Positions 8,860-17,880 of a stretch of 64,000 bases of DNA are shown here, one piece after another. The position numbers and the translations under genes are program-made. The stretch's first letter is position 1. The number at the start of each line of letters is the position of its first letter. Source of the DNA: Catellatospora sp. IY07-71 (GTDB lineage Bacteria > Actinomycetota > Actinomycetes > Mycobacteriales > Micromonosporaceae). The notes below the pieces were generated by a model that was not told the origin of the DNA, did not search any database, and saw only the letters and a list, made by a program, of their open reading frames with translations. The stretch lies in contig NZ_AP023360.1 in assembly GCF_018326265.1 (NCBI RefSeq), positions 1,169,501 through 1,233,500 of the forward strand, read 5' to 3'.

Positions 8860-10079
8860 GTGGTTCCTCTGCGAATCGTCACGATCGGTGCTTGCTCACC
8901 GGGTCCATTGTCAGAACGCCACGGCATGGCCGTCCCCGCGAACCACTCCCGAAACTCATCTGGATCCGGGTCGATGGACGGCAAAGGGGGAGCGTCCCCC
9001 GGCCCGGGTTCGATCAGCGCAGGTCCGCCCTTCTGCACCTCCCAACGTGTGGCTGCCACTGATCGAGAAAGTCCGTTCCCGCCCGCATTCGACGTATTCC
9101 CACCCATCTGCATGGGCATGGGCATCATGCCGGGTGGTGTGCCCCCGGAAGGGGCGAAGCCTTGACCGGCCGTCCTCGGCGTCGCGGGCATCGACACGAC
9201 ATAACCAGACGATCCGCTTCCGTTAGGCATGACGAATGCACCACCGCCCGGCGCATGGGGGCTTCCTGGGAAGATCGGCAATGCCGACGCCGTACCGGCT
9301 GAGAGGCCTGGCACTGGTTGCCCGGCGGGTGCCGGCCAGACTTCCTCAGGCGTCTCAACGCCCGCCGGAGGATTGTCGGCTGAAGGTGGTGTAACAACGT
9401 CGGCCGGTGACGGTCCTTTGGCGTTGACGACGCGGGGCGGCTTCTCCAAGCTACCCGTTCTCTTGGTCAGATCCTCGATCCGAGGAAGCGTGCTGACCTG
9501 CGCGTCGGTTCGAGCTGGCACGACAATGTTCGTTCGGTAGTCGCCGATCATGGCGTCAGCGGTCGACATGATCTCGCGAGCACGATTGTTGAGGGCGTCA
9601 GCTTTGGCCCGCCATCCCCTCGAGTCCGTTCTAGTGATGCCAAGCCATTGCGCAGCTATGGGCTCCATGGCACGCCGCGCCGACTTCATGGTGTCGAGCA
9701 CGCCGTCGACACCGCGTGCGGTCGTCGAAGCGGCCAATGCATCAGCGCGTAGTGCGCCGATCAACCAATCGATCTTCCCGAGCGCGGCGACCCCGGCCGG
9801 AGTCTGGCCGCCCGACCAGGCGTCCGCAAGCCGTTCCCGCAGCCGGACGAGTTCATCGGCCTGCGCGTTCAACGCCTCGGCCTGCCGAGCGATGACTCGG
9901 GCTTGCTCCCAGGTCTCTTCGTGGTCAATACAGCCGAGACTGTCCCACATACGGGGCACGTCGTAGTCGTTCCAGTCGACGGGTGGCGCCTCCCACTGAG
10001 ACTGCGGCGGCAGTCCCGCCGCCCCCGAGGGCCTGCGGGCGACGAACGTGTGCAGCACGTCGGGATCTGAACCGGCCAT
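8856..10079 (-). CDS. PPE/EspB-like ESX substrate with WxG motif
   Basis: This protein has 407 residues. The N-terminal half is helical and Ala/Arg/Glu-rich, with a WSG motif at residues 88-90 followed by a second long helical stretch to about 220, as in WXG100/PPE/EspB-type type VII substrates. The C-terminal half is low-complexity, Pro/Gly/Met-rich, ending in a short acidic/aromatic segment. It starts at an ATG overlapping the stop of the upstream YxxxD protein (TGATG) and overlaps the downstream mycosin start. In known systems one partner carries WxG and the other YxxxD/E; here the two are adjacent. Function beyond being a probable secreted partner is unknown. Confidence 0.7.
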   Translation of the reverse strand: MAGSDPDVLHTFVARRPSGAAGLPPQSQWEAPPVDWNDYDVPRMWDSLGCIDHEETWEQARVIARQAEALNAQADELVRLRERLADAWSGGQTPAGVAALGKIDWLIGALRADALAASTTARGVDGVLDTMKSARRAMEPIAAQWLGITRTDSRGWRAKADALNNRAREIMSTADAMIGDYRTNIVVPARTDAQVSTLPRIEDLTKRTGSLEKPPRVVNAKGPSPADVVTPPSADNPPAGVETPEEVWPAPAGQPVPGLSAGTASALPIFPGSPHAPGGGAFVMPNGSGSSGYVVSMPATPRTAGQGFAPSGGTPPGMMPMPMQMGGNTSNAGGNGLSRSVAATRWEVQKGGPALIEPGPGDAPPLPSIDPDPDEFREWFAGTAMPWRSDNGPGEQAPIVTIRRGTT

Positions 10080-10489
10080 CAGGCGTTCTCTCCCCGACCC
10101 TGCTGGTGACGCAGCTCAGCATGCTCGGCGCGCTGCGCCGCCGCCGCGATCTCGCGATCGATCACCTTGAGAGCGGCTGCGGCCAGATCGTCCGCTTCGG
10201 TGTAGTTGACCAGGACCTGCTCAAGCGCGGCGGCAAACGCCTGCCCGAGCCTCAACTGCTGCTCGGCGTTGTCGCGGTGGCGCCGCAGGGCGGCCCAGAG
10301 CGCATTGCGGGCGGCCCGGGCCTCACCACTGGGCGAAAACGTGCCGAAGAGCACGCCTCGCTCCAGTTCGCGGGCGAACCCGCCCAGCCCGGACGCCAGT
10401 CCGGTGTCAGCTTGGATCCGCAGATCTGCGGAGATCCGCCGAACCTCGACCAAATCCACGGCCAGCTGTTTTATCGGCGCTTCTGCCAT
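10079..10489 (-). CDS. Small helical ESX partner with YxxxD signal
   Basis: The start is the ATG at 10489, preceded by a strong GGGAGGTGAG ribosome site; a longer open frame reaching 10849 lacks such support. The 136-residue product is almost wholly helical with no signal peptide or membrane segment. YTEAD at residues 96-100 fits the YxxxD/E secretion signal of type VII substrates (EsxB, PE, EspC types). With the adjacent WxG protein it probably forms a heterodimer exported by an ESX machine. It is the first gene of the protease-containing operon. Assignment rests on motif, size and gene pairing. Confidence 0.7.
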   Translation of the reverse strand: MAEAPIKQLAVDLVEVRRISADLRIQADTGLASGLGGFARELERGVLFGTFSPSGEARAARNALWAALRRHRDNAEQQLRLGQAFAAALEQVLVNYTEADDLAAAALKVIDREIAAAAQRAEHAELRHQQGRGENA

Positions 10490-10580
10490 GCTCACCTCCC
10501 CATGAGCAGTGACGTACGTCAGCACGTCATGCGGCAGCGTAGCCGAACGAACACAGCTCGCACAGGCCTGCCGTGTCCCT

Positions 10581-10589
10581 TGTGGATAA
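10581..10589 (-). promoter_or_regulatory. Perfect DnaA-box 9-mer in intergenic DNA
   Basis: TGTGGATAA here is the reverse complement of the classical DnaA box TTATCCACA. It lies upstream of the ESX-partner gene. A single box is weak evidence for DnaA control, and chance occurrence is possible. Confidence 0.3.
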
Positions 10590-10644
10590 CCAGCACTCGG
10601 CGTCACCAGCGCAAGCCGGCAACGGCCAGGAGGAGATAGCCGTA

Positions 10645-10806
10645 TCAGACCGACCCGGTGTTGAGGTTGCCGAGGACCCACAGGCCGCAGCAGCAGCCGA
10701 GCACCAGCAGCAGGACCACCGCCCCGCCGGCCAGCGCGAGCATCATCGGCTTCTTGACCAGGCCGAGGATCGGATTCGGCCGCTTCGGCGGCGGGTTCTG
10801 ATACAC
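10645..10806 (-). CDS. Small single-pass membrane protein (53 aa)
   Basis: This is a short frame from a GTG at 10806. Residues 2-12 are Pro/Lys/Asn-rich (YQNPPPKRPNP), and residues 21-47 form one membrane helix that contains three consecutive Cys. The basic, proline-rich N-terminus and clean hydrophobic stretch are unlike random GC-rich shadow frames. A GGAGGGG sequence lies about 20 bases upstream of the GTG, farther than ideal, so the exact start is uncertain. It diverges from the small gene at 10912. Function is unknown. Confidence 0.45.
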   Translation of the reverse strand: MYQNPPPKRPNPILGLVKKPMMLALAGGAVVLLLVLGCCCGLWVLGNLNTGSV

Positions 10807-10911
10807 GCCGACGACGATATCGGTCCCCTCCGCCCGGATCGAGCGCCACGATGATCCGGCCAGGCGAGCCGAGTCCGGCCGTCCCGCCACCGCACCCCGT
10901 ACGCTGGTCGG

Positions 10912-11184
10912 GTGACGGACTTCGCCGAACTGGACGCCCTGACCACCGACGAGCTGCGCGAGCGCGCCTTCGCTAAGGCTCGCGAGCAGCGTGACCTCGG
11001 CTTCTTCTGGGACCTGTTCAAACACCTGCCGACCTCCCCGGAGACGGAGGAGCGCGAACTCGCCGACATCGGCGCCGCGATCGACGACACCGTGTCGCTG
11101 TGGCGCGAGTTCACCGGTCACAGGTACGGCGATCAGGAGCCTCTGATCAGGGCAAGGTTCATCGACTACCTTCTGCAGGATTGA
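10912..11184 (+). CDS. Small acidic conserved-looking protein (90 aa)
   Basis: A GTG-started 90-residue soluble protein, helical and charged, with an aromatic centre (GFFWDLFKHLP) and a C-terminal FIDYLLQD. No Shine-Dalgarno sequence precedes the GTG, and a TACGCT -10-like hexamer sits just upstream, so a leaderless transcript is plausible. No known domain is recognised. The next gene, an FtsK-like ATPase, starts about 100 bases downstream, so co-transcription is possible. Coding character (strong GC3, balanced composition) supports a real gene. Confidence 0.65.
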   Translation: MTDFAELDALTTDELRERAFAKAREQRDLGFFWDLFKHLPTSPETEERELADIGAAIDDTVSLWREFTGHRYGDQEPLIRARFIDYLLQD

Positions 11185-11283
11185 TCTGTCGGGTATACAC
11201 GGGAGTTGCTTCCGCGTAGTTGCGCCGGGTATCGGGCGCTCTGCGTTACCCTCCCCCGGGGAGGACGCAGCGGAGGTGTTCCC

Positions 11284-13236
11284 GTGCCCGGTTTGAATGC
11301 GCGGATCGACCAGGCCGCGAGCCTGCACCGGCACGCGTCGGCGGTGGCGCAGGCGGCCGCGTCCGCGTTGGACGGTTATCTTCCACCGCCCCGCACCGAC
11401 CTGGCCGAACAGCAGGCGCTGGCCGAGCGGCTGCGTGACGCGGCGGCCCGGCTGACGCCCGGCTGGCTGGGCACGCCGCTGGACGGGGTGCCGGCCGGCC
11501 TGGCGCTTGGCGAGCAGCGCCGTCCGGAGTTCGTGCGGGTCGGCACGGCGGCCGCGCAGGAGGATGCCGCCTTCCCCGCCGTGGTGCCGTTGCTGGGGAC
11601 GGGCCATCTGACGTTCAGCGCCGATTCCCGCGACCCCCGGGTCGCGGGGGTGCTGCGGGCGATCCTGCTGCGGCTGCTCGCGACGGCTCCGTCGGGCACG
11701 CTGGTGGTCCGCGCGGTGGACGCGGTCGGCGGGGCGCTGTTCGCGCCGTTCGGGGCGCTGGCCGATGCGGGTCTGATGCCGCCGCCGGTGACCGACCGGG
11801 CGGGTCTGCAGGCGGTGCTGGCGGAGGCGGAGCACTGGGTGCGCCCGAGCCGGCCGGAGGCGCAGCGGCGCCCGGCGGCTCGGCCGCGGCGCCGGGACTG
11901 CACGATGCTGCTGCTGATCGCGGCGCTCCCGTCGGCGGTGGACGGCTCGGACCTGGCCCGGATCACGGCGCTGGCGCAGGCCGGTCCGGCGACGGGGCTG
12001 CATCTGATCGTGGCGGGCTGGCCGCCGCCGCCGCTGACGCCGGACACGGCGCAGCCCGCGGCTCAGCAGCCGTTGCCGATGAGTACGCAGATCGCCCTGC
12101 GCAACCCGTTCGCGCTGCTGGGCGGCGCGCCGTTCACGGTGCTGGCCCAGGCCGAGCGGCGCCCGGCGGCGGGTGGCGCGCCGAGCCCGACGGCTTCGTG
12201 GCCGGGGCTTTCGGTGCCGGTGCGGCTCGACCCGGACCCGCCGGCGGAGCTGGTGCAGCGGGTGTGCCGCGAGCTGGCCGAGCGTTACGTGCAGTCGGGG
12301 CAGGTGCACCTGATGGACCTGCTGCCGGATCCGGACCACTGGTGGGCGGAGTCGTCGGCGGCGGGGTTGTCGACGACGGCGGGGCTGGCCGGGGAGACGC
12401 CGATCTCGCTGGTGTTCGCCGACCTGACGCCGCACTGGCTGATCGGGGGCCGGGCGGGGGGCGGCAAGTCGGCGTTCCTGGCGAATGTCCTGTACGGGTT
12501 GTGCACCCGCTACGACCCGGACGAGCTGGCGCTGTATCTGCTGGATTTCAAGCCGGGGCGGGGGCTGGCCCGGTTCGCGCCGGGGCCGGACGATCCGGCC
12601 TGGCTGCCGCACGCCCGGGTGGTGGGGCTGGAGTCGGGGCGTGAACACGGCCTGGCGGTGCTGCGGGAGCTGGACGGCGAGCTGGCCCGCCGGGAGGAGC
12701 TGTGGCGCGAGCTGCAGGTGAGCCGGTTCGTGCAGGCGCGGGAGCACCGGCAGCTGCCGCGGCTGGTGTGTGTGCTGGACGAGTTCCCGGTGCTGCTGTC
12801 GGGTGCCGATCCGATCGCGGCGGAGGCGCTGGGCCTGCTGGAGTCGATCGGGCGGCGGGGGCGCGGCTGCGGCGTACACCTGATTCTGGTTTCGCAGACG
12901 GTGCGCGGCATCGAGGCGCTGCATGCGCGGCGGGATTCGCTGTTCGGCCAGGTGCCGGTGCGGGTGGCGCTGCCGGGCGGCGGGGACGCGCTGGAGGCGA
13001 CGAACGACGCGGCGGCGACGCTGCCGCTGGGCTGCGCGGTGGTCAACACCGCGGGCGGCCTGGGCGGGCCGCGGGGCGCCACGCGCGGCCATGAGAAGAC
13101 GGTCCGGTTCCCGGACCCGGACGCCGACGCGCAGGTGCTGTCGGCGCTGCGGCAGCGCCTGTGGCAGGCCCGCGACCCGGACTCCGATCCGCCGCTGGTC
13201 CTCAGCACGGCTGAGCTGAGCCAGGGCCCGGCGTGA
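11284..13236 (+). CDS. FtsK/SpoIIIE-domain ATPase
   Basis: The start is chosen at GTG 11284, which has GGAGG seven bases upstream; a frame from 11206 lacks one. The product has 650 residues. The N-terminal ~180 residues are Ala-rich and probably helical; the C-terminal half is an FtsK/SpoIIIE-type motor domain with P-loop (GGRAGGGKSAF, ~390) and Walker B (LVCVLDEF, ~497). There are no FtsK membrane helices and no gamma DNA-reading domain, so this is not the septal translocase itself. It could move DNA or protein with the membrane protein encoded next. It is distinct from the three-ATPase eccC at 27907. Confidence 0.8.
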   Translation: MPGLNARIDQAASLHRHASAVAQAAASALDGYLPPPRTDLAEQQALAERLRDAAARLTPGWLGTPLDGVPAGLALGEQRRPEFVRVGTAAAQEDAAFPAVVPLLGTGHLTFSADSRDPRVAGVLRAILLRLLATAPSGTLVVRAVDAVGGALFAPFGALADAGLMPPPVTDRAGLQAVLAEAEHWVRPSRPEAQRRPAARPRRRDCTMLLLIAALPSAVDGSDLARITALAQAGPATGLHLIVAGWPPPPLTPDTAQPAAQQPLPMSTQIALRNPFALLGGAPFTVLAQAERRPAAGGAPSPTASWPGLSVPVRLDPDPPAELVQRVCRELAERYVQSGQVHLMDLLPDPDHWWAESSAAGLSTTAGLAGETPISLVFADLTPHWLIGGRAGGGKSAFLANVLYGLCTRYDPDELALYLLDFKPGRGLARFAPGPDDPAWLPHARVVGLESGREHGLAVLRELDGELARREELWRELQVSRFVQAREHRQLPRLVCVLDEFPVLLSGADPIAAEALGLLESIGRRGRGCGVHLILVSQTVRGIEALHARRDSLFGQVPVRVALPGGGDALEATNDAAATLPLGCAVVNTAGGLGGPRGATRGHEKTVRFPDPDADAQVLSALRQRLWQARDPDSDPPLVLSTAELSQGPA

Positions 13237-13324
13237 TCGGGACCGCACGAGCATTCGGCGACGTGGGCGGGCAGCCGACCGCGTGGATGGCGCGCACTGG
13301 GCGCGGCGGGCTGCGGGAGGCGGC

Positions 13325-13948
13325 GTGAGCGAGCGGAGTACGGCCTGGTCGGAGTACCTGGCGGCGGCTCACCGGCTGGACACGGTGCGCCGGGAGGCGG
13401 CGGACGCGGCGGCGGGCGAGGCGTCCGCGCTGGCGGCTGCCCGGGACGAGCTGCCGACCGTCCAGGCGCGGCTGACGATGCAGGCGGCCACGCTGGTCGA
13501 CGCGGCGGACCGGGCGGGCACGCCGGCGCCGGTGCTGCAACCGGGACCGGCGGAGATGCACGACGCCGCGCAGGCGGTCGCCGGCGGTCCGGCGGTGGCG
13601 CTGGCGGCGCTGCGGCAGGCGGTCGCGCACGTGGACGTCGCCGACGGTGCGCTGGCCCGGCTCGACGACGAGGGCACCGGCCCGCAGGCGCTGCGCAACC
13701 TGCTGGTGTACGGGCCGCTGGCGCTGGTCGCGATGCTGGTGCAGCTGGCGGTGGCGGGGCTGGCCGAGCCGGACGCGCAGCTGTTCTTCGCGGCGGTGTG
13801 CGGGCTGGTGCTGGCGCCGCTCGCGTTGGGCGCGGGCTGGCTGGTGACCGGCATGGTGTACCCGGAGCGGTCGCGCACCCCGCAGGTGGGCGCGCTGGTC
13901 TGCGTAGCCCCGGCGCTGCTGGTGGTGCTGCTGCTCGCGCTGCTGTGA
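13325..13948 (+). CDS. Coiled-coil protein with two C-terminal membrane helices
   Basis: GTG at 13325 follows a GGGAGG site; upstream extension to 13283 is less supported. The 207-residue product has an Ala/Arg/Asp-rich helical N-terminal part (about 1-125), then two hydrophobic segments (~128-155 and ~160-180) and a hydrophobic end. No family is recognised. It follows the FtsK-type ATPase by 88 bases on the same strand, so the pair may form a membrane-tethered motor complex (inference). Its TGA and the convergent folE stop together form TGATCA with no spacer. Confidence 0.65.
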   Translation: MSERSTAWSEYLAAAHRLDTVRREAADAAAGEASALAAARDELPTVQARLTMQAATLVDAADRAGTPAPVLQPGPAEMHDAAQAVAGGPAVALAALRQAVAHVDVADGALARLDDEGTGPQALRNLLVYGPLALVAMLVQLAVAGLAEPDAQLFFAAVCGLVLAPLALGAGWLVTGMVYPERSRTPQVGALVCVAPALLVVLLLALL

Positions 13949-14524
13949 TCAGCGGGAGTGGATGAGTGACATGGCCTCGGCGCGGGTCTTCGGATCCGTC
14001 TTGAGGATGCCGCGCACGGCGCTGGTGACGGTGCGGGCTCCGGCCTTACGGATGCCGCGCATCTCCATGCACATGTGCTCGCACTCCAGCACCACGATGA
14101 CGCCGCGCGCCTGCAGCCGGTCCTGGAGCAGGTCGGCGATCTGCGAGGTGAGCCGTTCCTGCACCTGCGGGCGGCGGGCGAACACCTCGACGAGCCGGGC
14201 CAGCTTCGACAGGCCGGTGATGCGGCCGTCGTCGCCGGGCAGGTAGCCGACGTGGGCGACGCCCTTGAACGGCAGCAGGTGGTGCTCGCAGAGGCTGAAC
14301 ACCTCGATGTCGCGGACCAGCACGAACTCGTCGTGGTCGGCCTCGAACGTGGTGGTCAGCACGTGCGCGGGGTCGACCCGCAGCCCGGCGAACAGCTCCG
14401 CGTAGGCCCGCGCCACCCGGGCGGGGGTCTTCTGCAGGCCGTCCCGGTCGGGGTCCTCGCCGAGCGCGAGCAGCATCTCGCGGACGGCCTTCTCGATACG
14501 CGCGAGGTCGACGGTCTCCTCCAC
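13949..14524 (-). CDS. folE: GTP cyclohydrolase I
   Basis: FolE converts GTP to 7,8-dihydroneopterin triphosphate, the first step of tetrahydrofolate synthesis. The 191-residue form from GTG 14524 contains the zinc Cys in [10 protein letters not shown] and in [12 protein letters not shown], and the active-site block [26 protein letters not shown] with GHV-type residues in GVAHVGYLP. That GTG has no clear ribosome site. The same frame is open upstream to a CTG at 14593 that overlaps the ftsH stop and has GGAGG seven bases before it, giving 214 residues and tight coupling to ftsH. The true start may be that CTG. Genes ftsH and hpt upstream match the known neighbourhood. Confidence 0.95.
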   Translation of the reverse strand: MEETVDLARIEKAVREMLLALGEDPDRDGLQKTPARVARAYAELFAGLRVDPAHVLTTTFEADHDEFVLVRDIEVFSLCEHHLLPFKGVAHVGYLPGDDGRITGLSKLARLVEVFARRPQVQERLTSQIADLLQDRLQARGVIVVLECEHMCMEMRGIRKAGARTVTSAVRGILKTDPKTRAEAMSLIHSR

Positions 14525-14589
14525 CGGAACACCGGTGAGGGAGCCGTCGACCAGGCGTGCGGCGAGGTGGTCGAGTTCCTGCTCGCGGT

Positions 14590-16593
14590 TCAGTTCGAGG
14601 CCTCCGCGGACGAGGAGACGGTGACCTCGCCGTCGGCGGACTCGCGCTGCTTCTCCACCTCGGCCGGGGTCAGCACCGGCGGCTGGGTGGAGGGCGTGCG
14701 CTTGCCGAAGCCGTTGAACGGGGCCATCGGCGGCCGCTTGACGACGCGGGCGCAGATGCGCGCCATGTCGGCGGTCGAGATGGTCTCCTTCTCGATCAGC
14801 TCCAGCACGATGCTGTCGAGCACGTCCCGGTACTCGACGAGGATCTCGTACGCCTCGTCGTGGGCGGTCTCGATCAGCGAGCGCACCTCGGCGTCGATCT
14901 CGGCGGCGATGGCGTCGGAGTAGTCGCGCTCGTGCCCGTAGGACCGGCCCAGGAACGGCTCGTCGCCGCTGGTGCCGTACTTGACCGCGCCGAGCTTCGA
15001 GCTCATGCCGTACTGGGTGACCATGGCACGGGCCAGCGCGGACGCCTTCTCGATGTCGTTGCCGGCGCCCGTGGTGGGCTCGTGGAACACGAGCTCCTCG
15101 GCCGCCCGGCCGCCCAGCGCGTACGCCAGGGTGTCGATCATCTCGGCCCGGGTCTGGGTGTACTTGTCCTCGGTCGGCAGCACCAGGGTGTGGCCGAGCG
15201 AGCGGCTGCGGGACAGGATGGTCACCTTGTGCACCGGCGCGGAGTGCGGCAGCGCCCAGGCCACCAGGGCGTGCCCGCCCTCGTGGTACGCGGTGATCTT
15301 CTTCTCGTGCTCCGACATGACCCGGGTGCGCCGCTGCGGGCCGGCGACCACGCGGTCGATCGACTCCTCCAGCGACTCGTTCGAGATGGCGCGCTTGTCC
15401 TGACGCGCGGTCAGCAGCGCGGCCTCGTTGATCACGTTGGCCAGGTCGGCGCCGGTGAAGCCCGGCGTGCGCCGCGCCACCGCGTCCAGGTCCACGTCGG
15501 GCGTGAACGGCTTGCCCTTGGCGTGCACCCGCAGGATCGACTTGCGGCCGACCATGTCCGGGGTGTCCACCGCGATCTGGCGGTCGAAACGGCCCGGGCG
15601 CAGCAGCGCCGGGTCGAGGATGTCGGGACGGTTGGTCGCGGCGATCAGGATGACGCCGCCCTTCGCGTCGAAGCCGTCCATCTCGACGAGCAGCTGGTTG
15701 AGGGTCTGCTCGCGCTCGTCGTGACCGCCTCCGAGACCCGCGCCGCGGTGGCGGCCCACCGCGTCGATCTCGTCCACGAACACGATCGCCGGCGCGTTCG
15801 CCTTCGCCTGCTCGAACAGGTCACGAACACGCGACGCACCGACACCAACGAACATCTCGACGAAGTCGGAACCCGAGATCGAGTAGAACGGCACTCCGGC
15901 CTCACCCGCGACAGCCCGCGCGAGCAGCGTCTTACCCGTTCCGGGCGGCCCGAACAGCAGCACACCCTTCGGGATCTTGGCACCGAGCGCCTGGTACTTC
16001 GCCGGGTTCTGCAGGAAGTCCTTGATCTCGTGCAGCTCCTCGACGGCCTCGTCGGCACCGGCCACGTCCGCGAAGGTCGTCTTCGGGGTGTCCTTGCTGA
16101 CGAGCTTCGCCTTCGACTTGCCGAAGTTCAGCACCCGCGAGCCGCCGCCCTGCATCTGCGACATGAACAGCAGCAGCAGGATCACCAGCACGGCGATCGG
16201 CAGCAGGCTCACCAGCAGCGACAGGAACACCGACTCCTCGGTGACCTCGGTGTCGAAGTTCCCCGAGATCTTCCCCGCCGTCTTGGCGGCATCAACCTCG
16301 TTGAACACCTCAAGACCCGCATCAGCCGGATACTGAGCCTCGATCTTGTCCGTCTCGACATCGTCGAACTTGGCCTTGTTGGCCAGATCGATCCGGATCG
16401 TCTGCTCCTTGTCCCGGATCTGCACTTCCTTGATCGCCCCCGGCCCAGCATTCTTCAACTGGGCGAGCGCCACCGAGGTGTCCACGGGCTGGTAGCTCGG
16501 GCCGCTGGTGAAGAGCTGGCTGAGCAGGATCGCGCCGATGGCCACGATGAAGATCCAGAAGATCGGCCGGCGGAAGAAACGCGTACGCTCCAT
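14590..16593 (-). CDS. ftsH: ATP-dependent zinc metalloprotease FtsH
   Basis: FtsH is a membrane-bound AAA protease that degrades misfolded membrane proteins and some regulators. The ATG at 16593 gives the usual actinobacterial [10 protein letters not shown] start; the frame continues to 16722 without support. The 667-residue protein has membrane helices near 10-28 and 120-145, Walker A GPPGTGKT (~219), Walker B VFVDEID (~272), the second region of homology [19 protein letters not shown], and the zinc motif HEGGH (~438). The C-terminal ~60 residues are Pro/Ser/Glu-rich. folE follows immediately or overlaps. A 630-base gap with hairpins separates it from hpt, so it probably has its own promoter. 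Confidence 0.97.
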   Translation of the reverse strand: MERTRFFRRPIFWIFIVAIGAILLSQLFTSGPSYQPVDTSVALAQLKNAGPGAIKEVQIRDKEQTIRIDLANKAKFDDVETDKIEAQYPADAGLEVFNEVDAAKTAGKISGNFDTEVTEESVFLSLLVSLLPIAVLVILLLLFMSQMQGGGSRVLNFGKSKAKLVSKDTPKTTFADVAGADEAVEELHEIKDFLQNPAKYQALGAKIPKGVLLFGPPGTGKTLLARAVAGEAGVPFYSISGSDFVEMFVGVGASRVRDLFEQAKANAPAIVFVDEIDAVGRHRGAGLGGGHDEREQTLNQLLVEMDGFDAKGGVILIAATNRPDILDPALLRPGRFDRQIAVDTPDMVGRKSILRVHAKGKPFTPDVDLDAVARRTPGFTGADLANVINEAALLTARQDKRAISNESLEESIDRVVAGPQRRTRVMSEHEKKITAYHEGGHALVAWALPHSAPVHKVTILSRSRSLGHTLVLPTEDKYTQTRAEMIDTLAYALGGRAAEELVFHEPTTGAGNDIEKASALARAMVTQYGMSSKLGAVKYGTSGDEPFLGRSYGHERDYSDAIAAEIDAEVRSLIETAHDEAYEILVEYRDVLDSIVLELIEKETISTADMARICARVVKRPPMAPFNGFGKRTPSTQPPVLTPAEVEKQRESADGEVTVSSSAEASN

Positions 16594-16832
16594 GCTGTTA
16601 CCGGACGCTTTGTGCGCGCCCGTGTCCTCCTGATCGATAGAGGCGGTCAGCTCACCGGGCGCGGCCCGGTCACTCGACGGTACACCGTACAAACACTCGG
16701 GTGGCCCATGCGTGTCCCCCATCGCACAACGTTCAGCCTTTTCTCAGCTCCAGCAGCCCCGAATCTACCCAAATCCCCCTGGTGTTCGCTCTGGGCTGAC
16801 TCGGTTCGTCCCGGGCGTCGTGGGGTCGCTCC

Positions 16833-16906
16833 GCGGGGTGGTCGGCCGGTGCCGCTGGGGCCGCAAAAACCGCGGCCTTTTACGCGGCCCCGTCCGACCA
16901 CCCCGC
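16833..16906. repeat. Nested inverted repeat upstream of ftsH
   Basis: Outer arms GCGGGGTGGTCGG (16833-16845) and its exact complement (16894-16906) enclose inner arms GGGGCCGC (16857-16864) and GCGGCCCC (16884-16891). It could be a terminator, an RNA structure in the ftsH leader, or a dispersed palindrome. Confidence 0.5.
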
Positions 16907-17128
16907 TCCGCTCGACTGATACCAAGGGCAAAGTTCCAAATGCCTGCACGGTTACCAAATCACAAGAAGTAACCAGGAACGGCTCCCATGGCCCCCCAGT
17001 GGTCCGGTGACCCACAAACCCGACCACGGCACCCCAACCTCGTAGGAGCCAATATGGGGCGTTACCCGTGTGCTGCCCCTAAAAATGCTGCACGCCCCCA
17101 CCCAACCCAGCCACCCGGACCTAGCGGA

Positions 17129-17206
17129 GCAGGGGGTGTCGACGGGAAAAGCGTAAAGGGCCGCCCGTTCTTGGCGGCCCCCAGCGTTCCCGGCGACACC
17201 CCCTGC
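17129..17206 (-). terminator. Nested hairpin terminator after hpt
   Basis: Outer arms of 13 bases (17129-17141, 17194-17206) are perfectly complementary, with inner arms GGGCCGCC/GGCGGCCC at 17158-17165 and 17173-17180. It follows the hpt stop in the reading direction and includes short T runs, so it probably ends hpt transcription and separates it from ftsH. Confidence 0.55.
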
Positions 17207-17223
17207 GGAGCGAAGCCACGACC

Positions 17224-17787
17224 TCAGCGCTGATAAACCTCAGGCTTCAAAATCCCCACATACGGCACCTCACGGTACCGCTCCGAGTAATCCAGCCCGT
17301 AACCCACAACAAACTCAGTCGGAATATCAAACCCGACATACTTCACCGGAACCGGCACCTTGATCGCCTCAGGCTTCCGGAACAGAGCCACCACATCGAC
17401 CGACTTCGCCGACCGCGACTCGAGGTACTTCAGAAGCCACGAGAGCGTGAGACCGGAATCCACGATGTCCTCGACGACGATCACGTGCTTGCCCGCGATG
17501 TCCCGGTCGAGGTCCTTGAGGATCCGGACGACGCCGGAGGAGGTCGTCCCCTGGCCGTACGACGAGACCGCCATGAATTCGAGTTCCGCCGGCGGTGCGC
17601 CCACCTTGCCGAGTTCGCGGGAGAAGTCGGCCATGAACATGACCGCGCCCTTGAGTACGCATACGAGCAGGAGGCTGTCGACCGACGCGTAGTCGGCGGC
17701 GACCTGCTTGGCGAGCTCGGCGGTTTTGGACCGCAGCTCCTCTTCAGTGATGATCACACGGTCGATGTCCGCGTCGTACCAGCCCAT
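17224..17787 (-). CDS. hpt: Hypoxanthine phosphoribosyltransferase
   Basis: Hpt salvages hypoxanthine (and guanine) to IMP/GMP using PRPP in the cytoplasm. The 187-residue protein shows the PRPP-binding motif VIVVEDIVDSGLT, the early LLLVCVLKGAVMF loop and the flexible loop around SYGQGTTSSG, and its length is normal. ATG 17787 gives the expected MGWYDADI start. In Mycobacterium and Streptomyces tilS lies directly upstream; here that place is taken by a secreted protease and tilS is about 7 kb away in inverted orientation. Confidence 0.95.
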   Translation of the reverse strand: MGWYDADIDRVIITEEELRSKTAELAKQVAADYASVDSLLLVCVLKGAVMFMADFSRELGKVGAPPAELEFMAVSSYGQGTTSSGVVRILKDLDRDIAGKHVIVVEDIVDSGLTLSWLLKYLESRSAKSVDVVALFRKPEAIKVPVPVKYVGFDIPTEFVVGYGLDYSERYREVPYVGILKPEVYQR

Positions 17788-17880
17788 GTGCTTAAGACTG
17801 CCCGACTGTCGGTGCTTTGCGCACGCCGGGGTCGGAATTGGTGACGATCATCCCGAGGGCTGGTCAAGGGCTGGTCAGGA

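Larger units (their letters stand above)
16594..17223. other. Gene-free ftsH/hpt spacer with two nested hairpins
   Basis: I see no convincing gene in these 630 bases. It contains two large nested inverted repeats (listed separately) and probably the ftsH promoter. Short frames here have poor coding character. Confidence 0.6.

Noticed and set aside
10645-13254. An 869-codon minus-strand frame opposite the FtsK-like gene
   Set aside because: Most is Arg/Gln-rich antisense; only its last 53 codons resemble a real membrane protein and are listed separately.
14557-17010. A long plus-strand frame across ftsH and its spacer
   Set aside because: It is antisense to ftsH, whose motifs are intact; the frame continues into the hairpin-rich spacer with no ribosome site.
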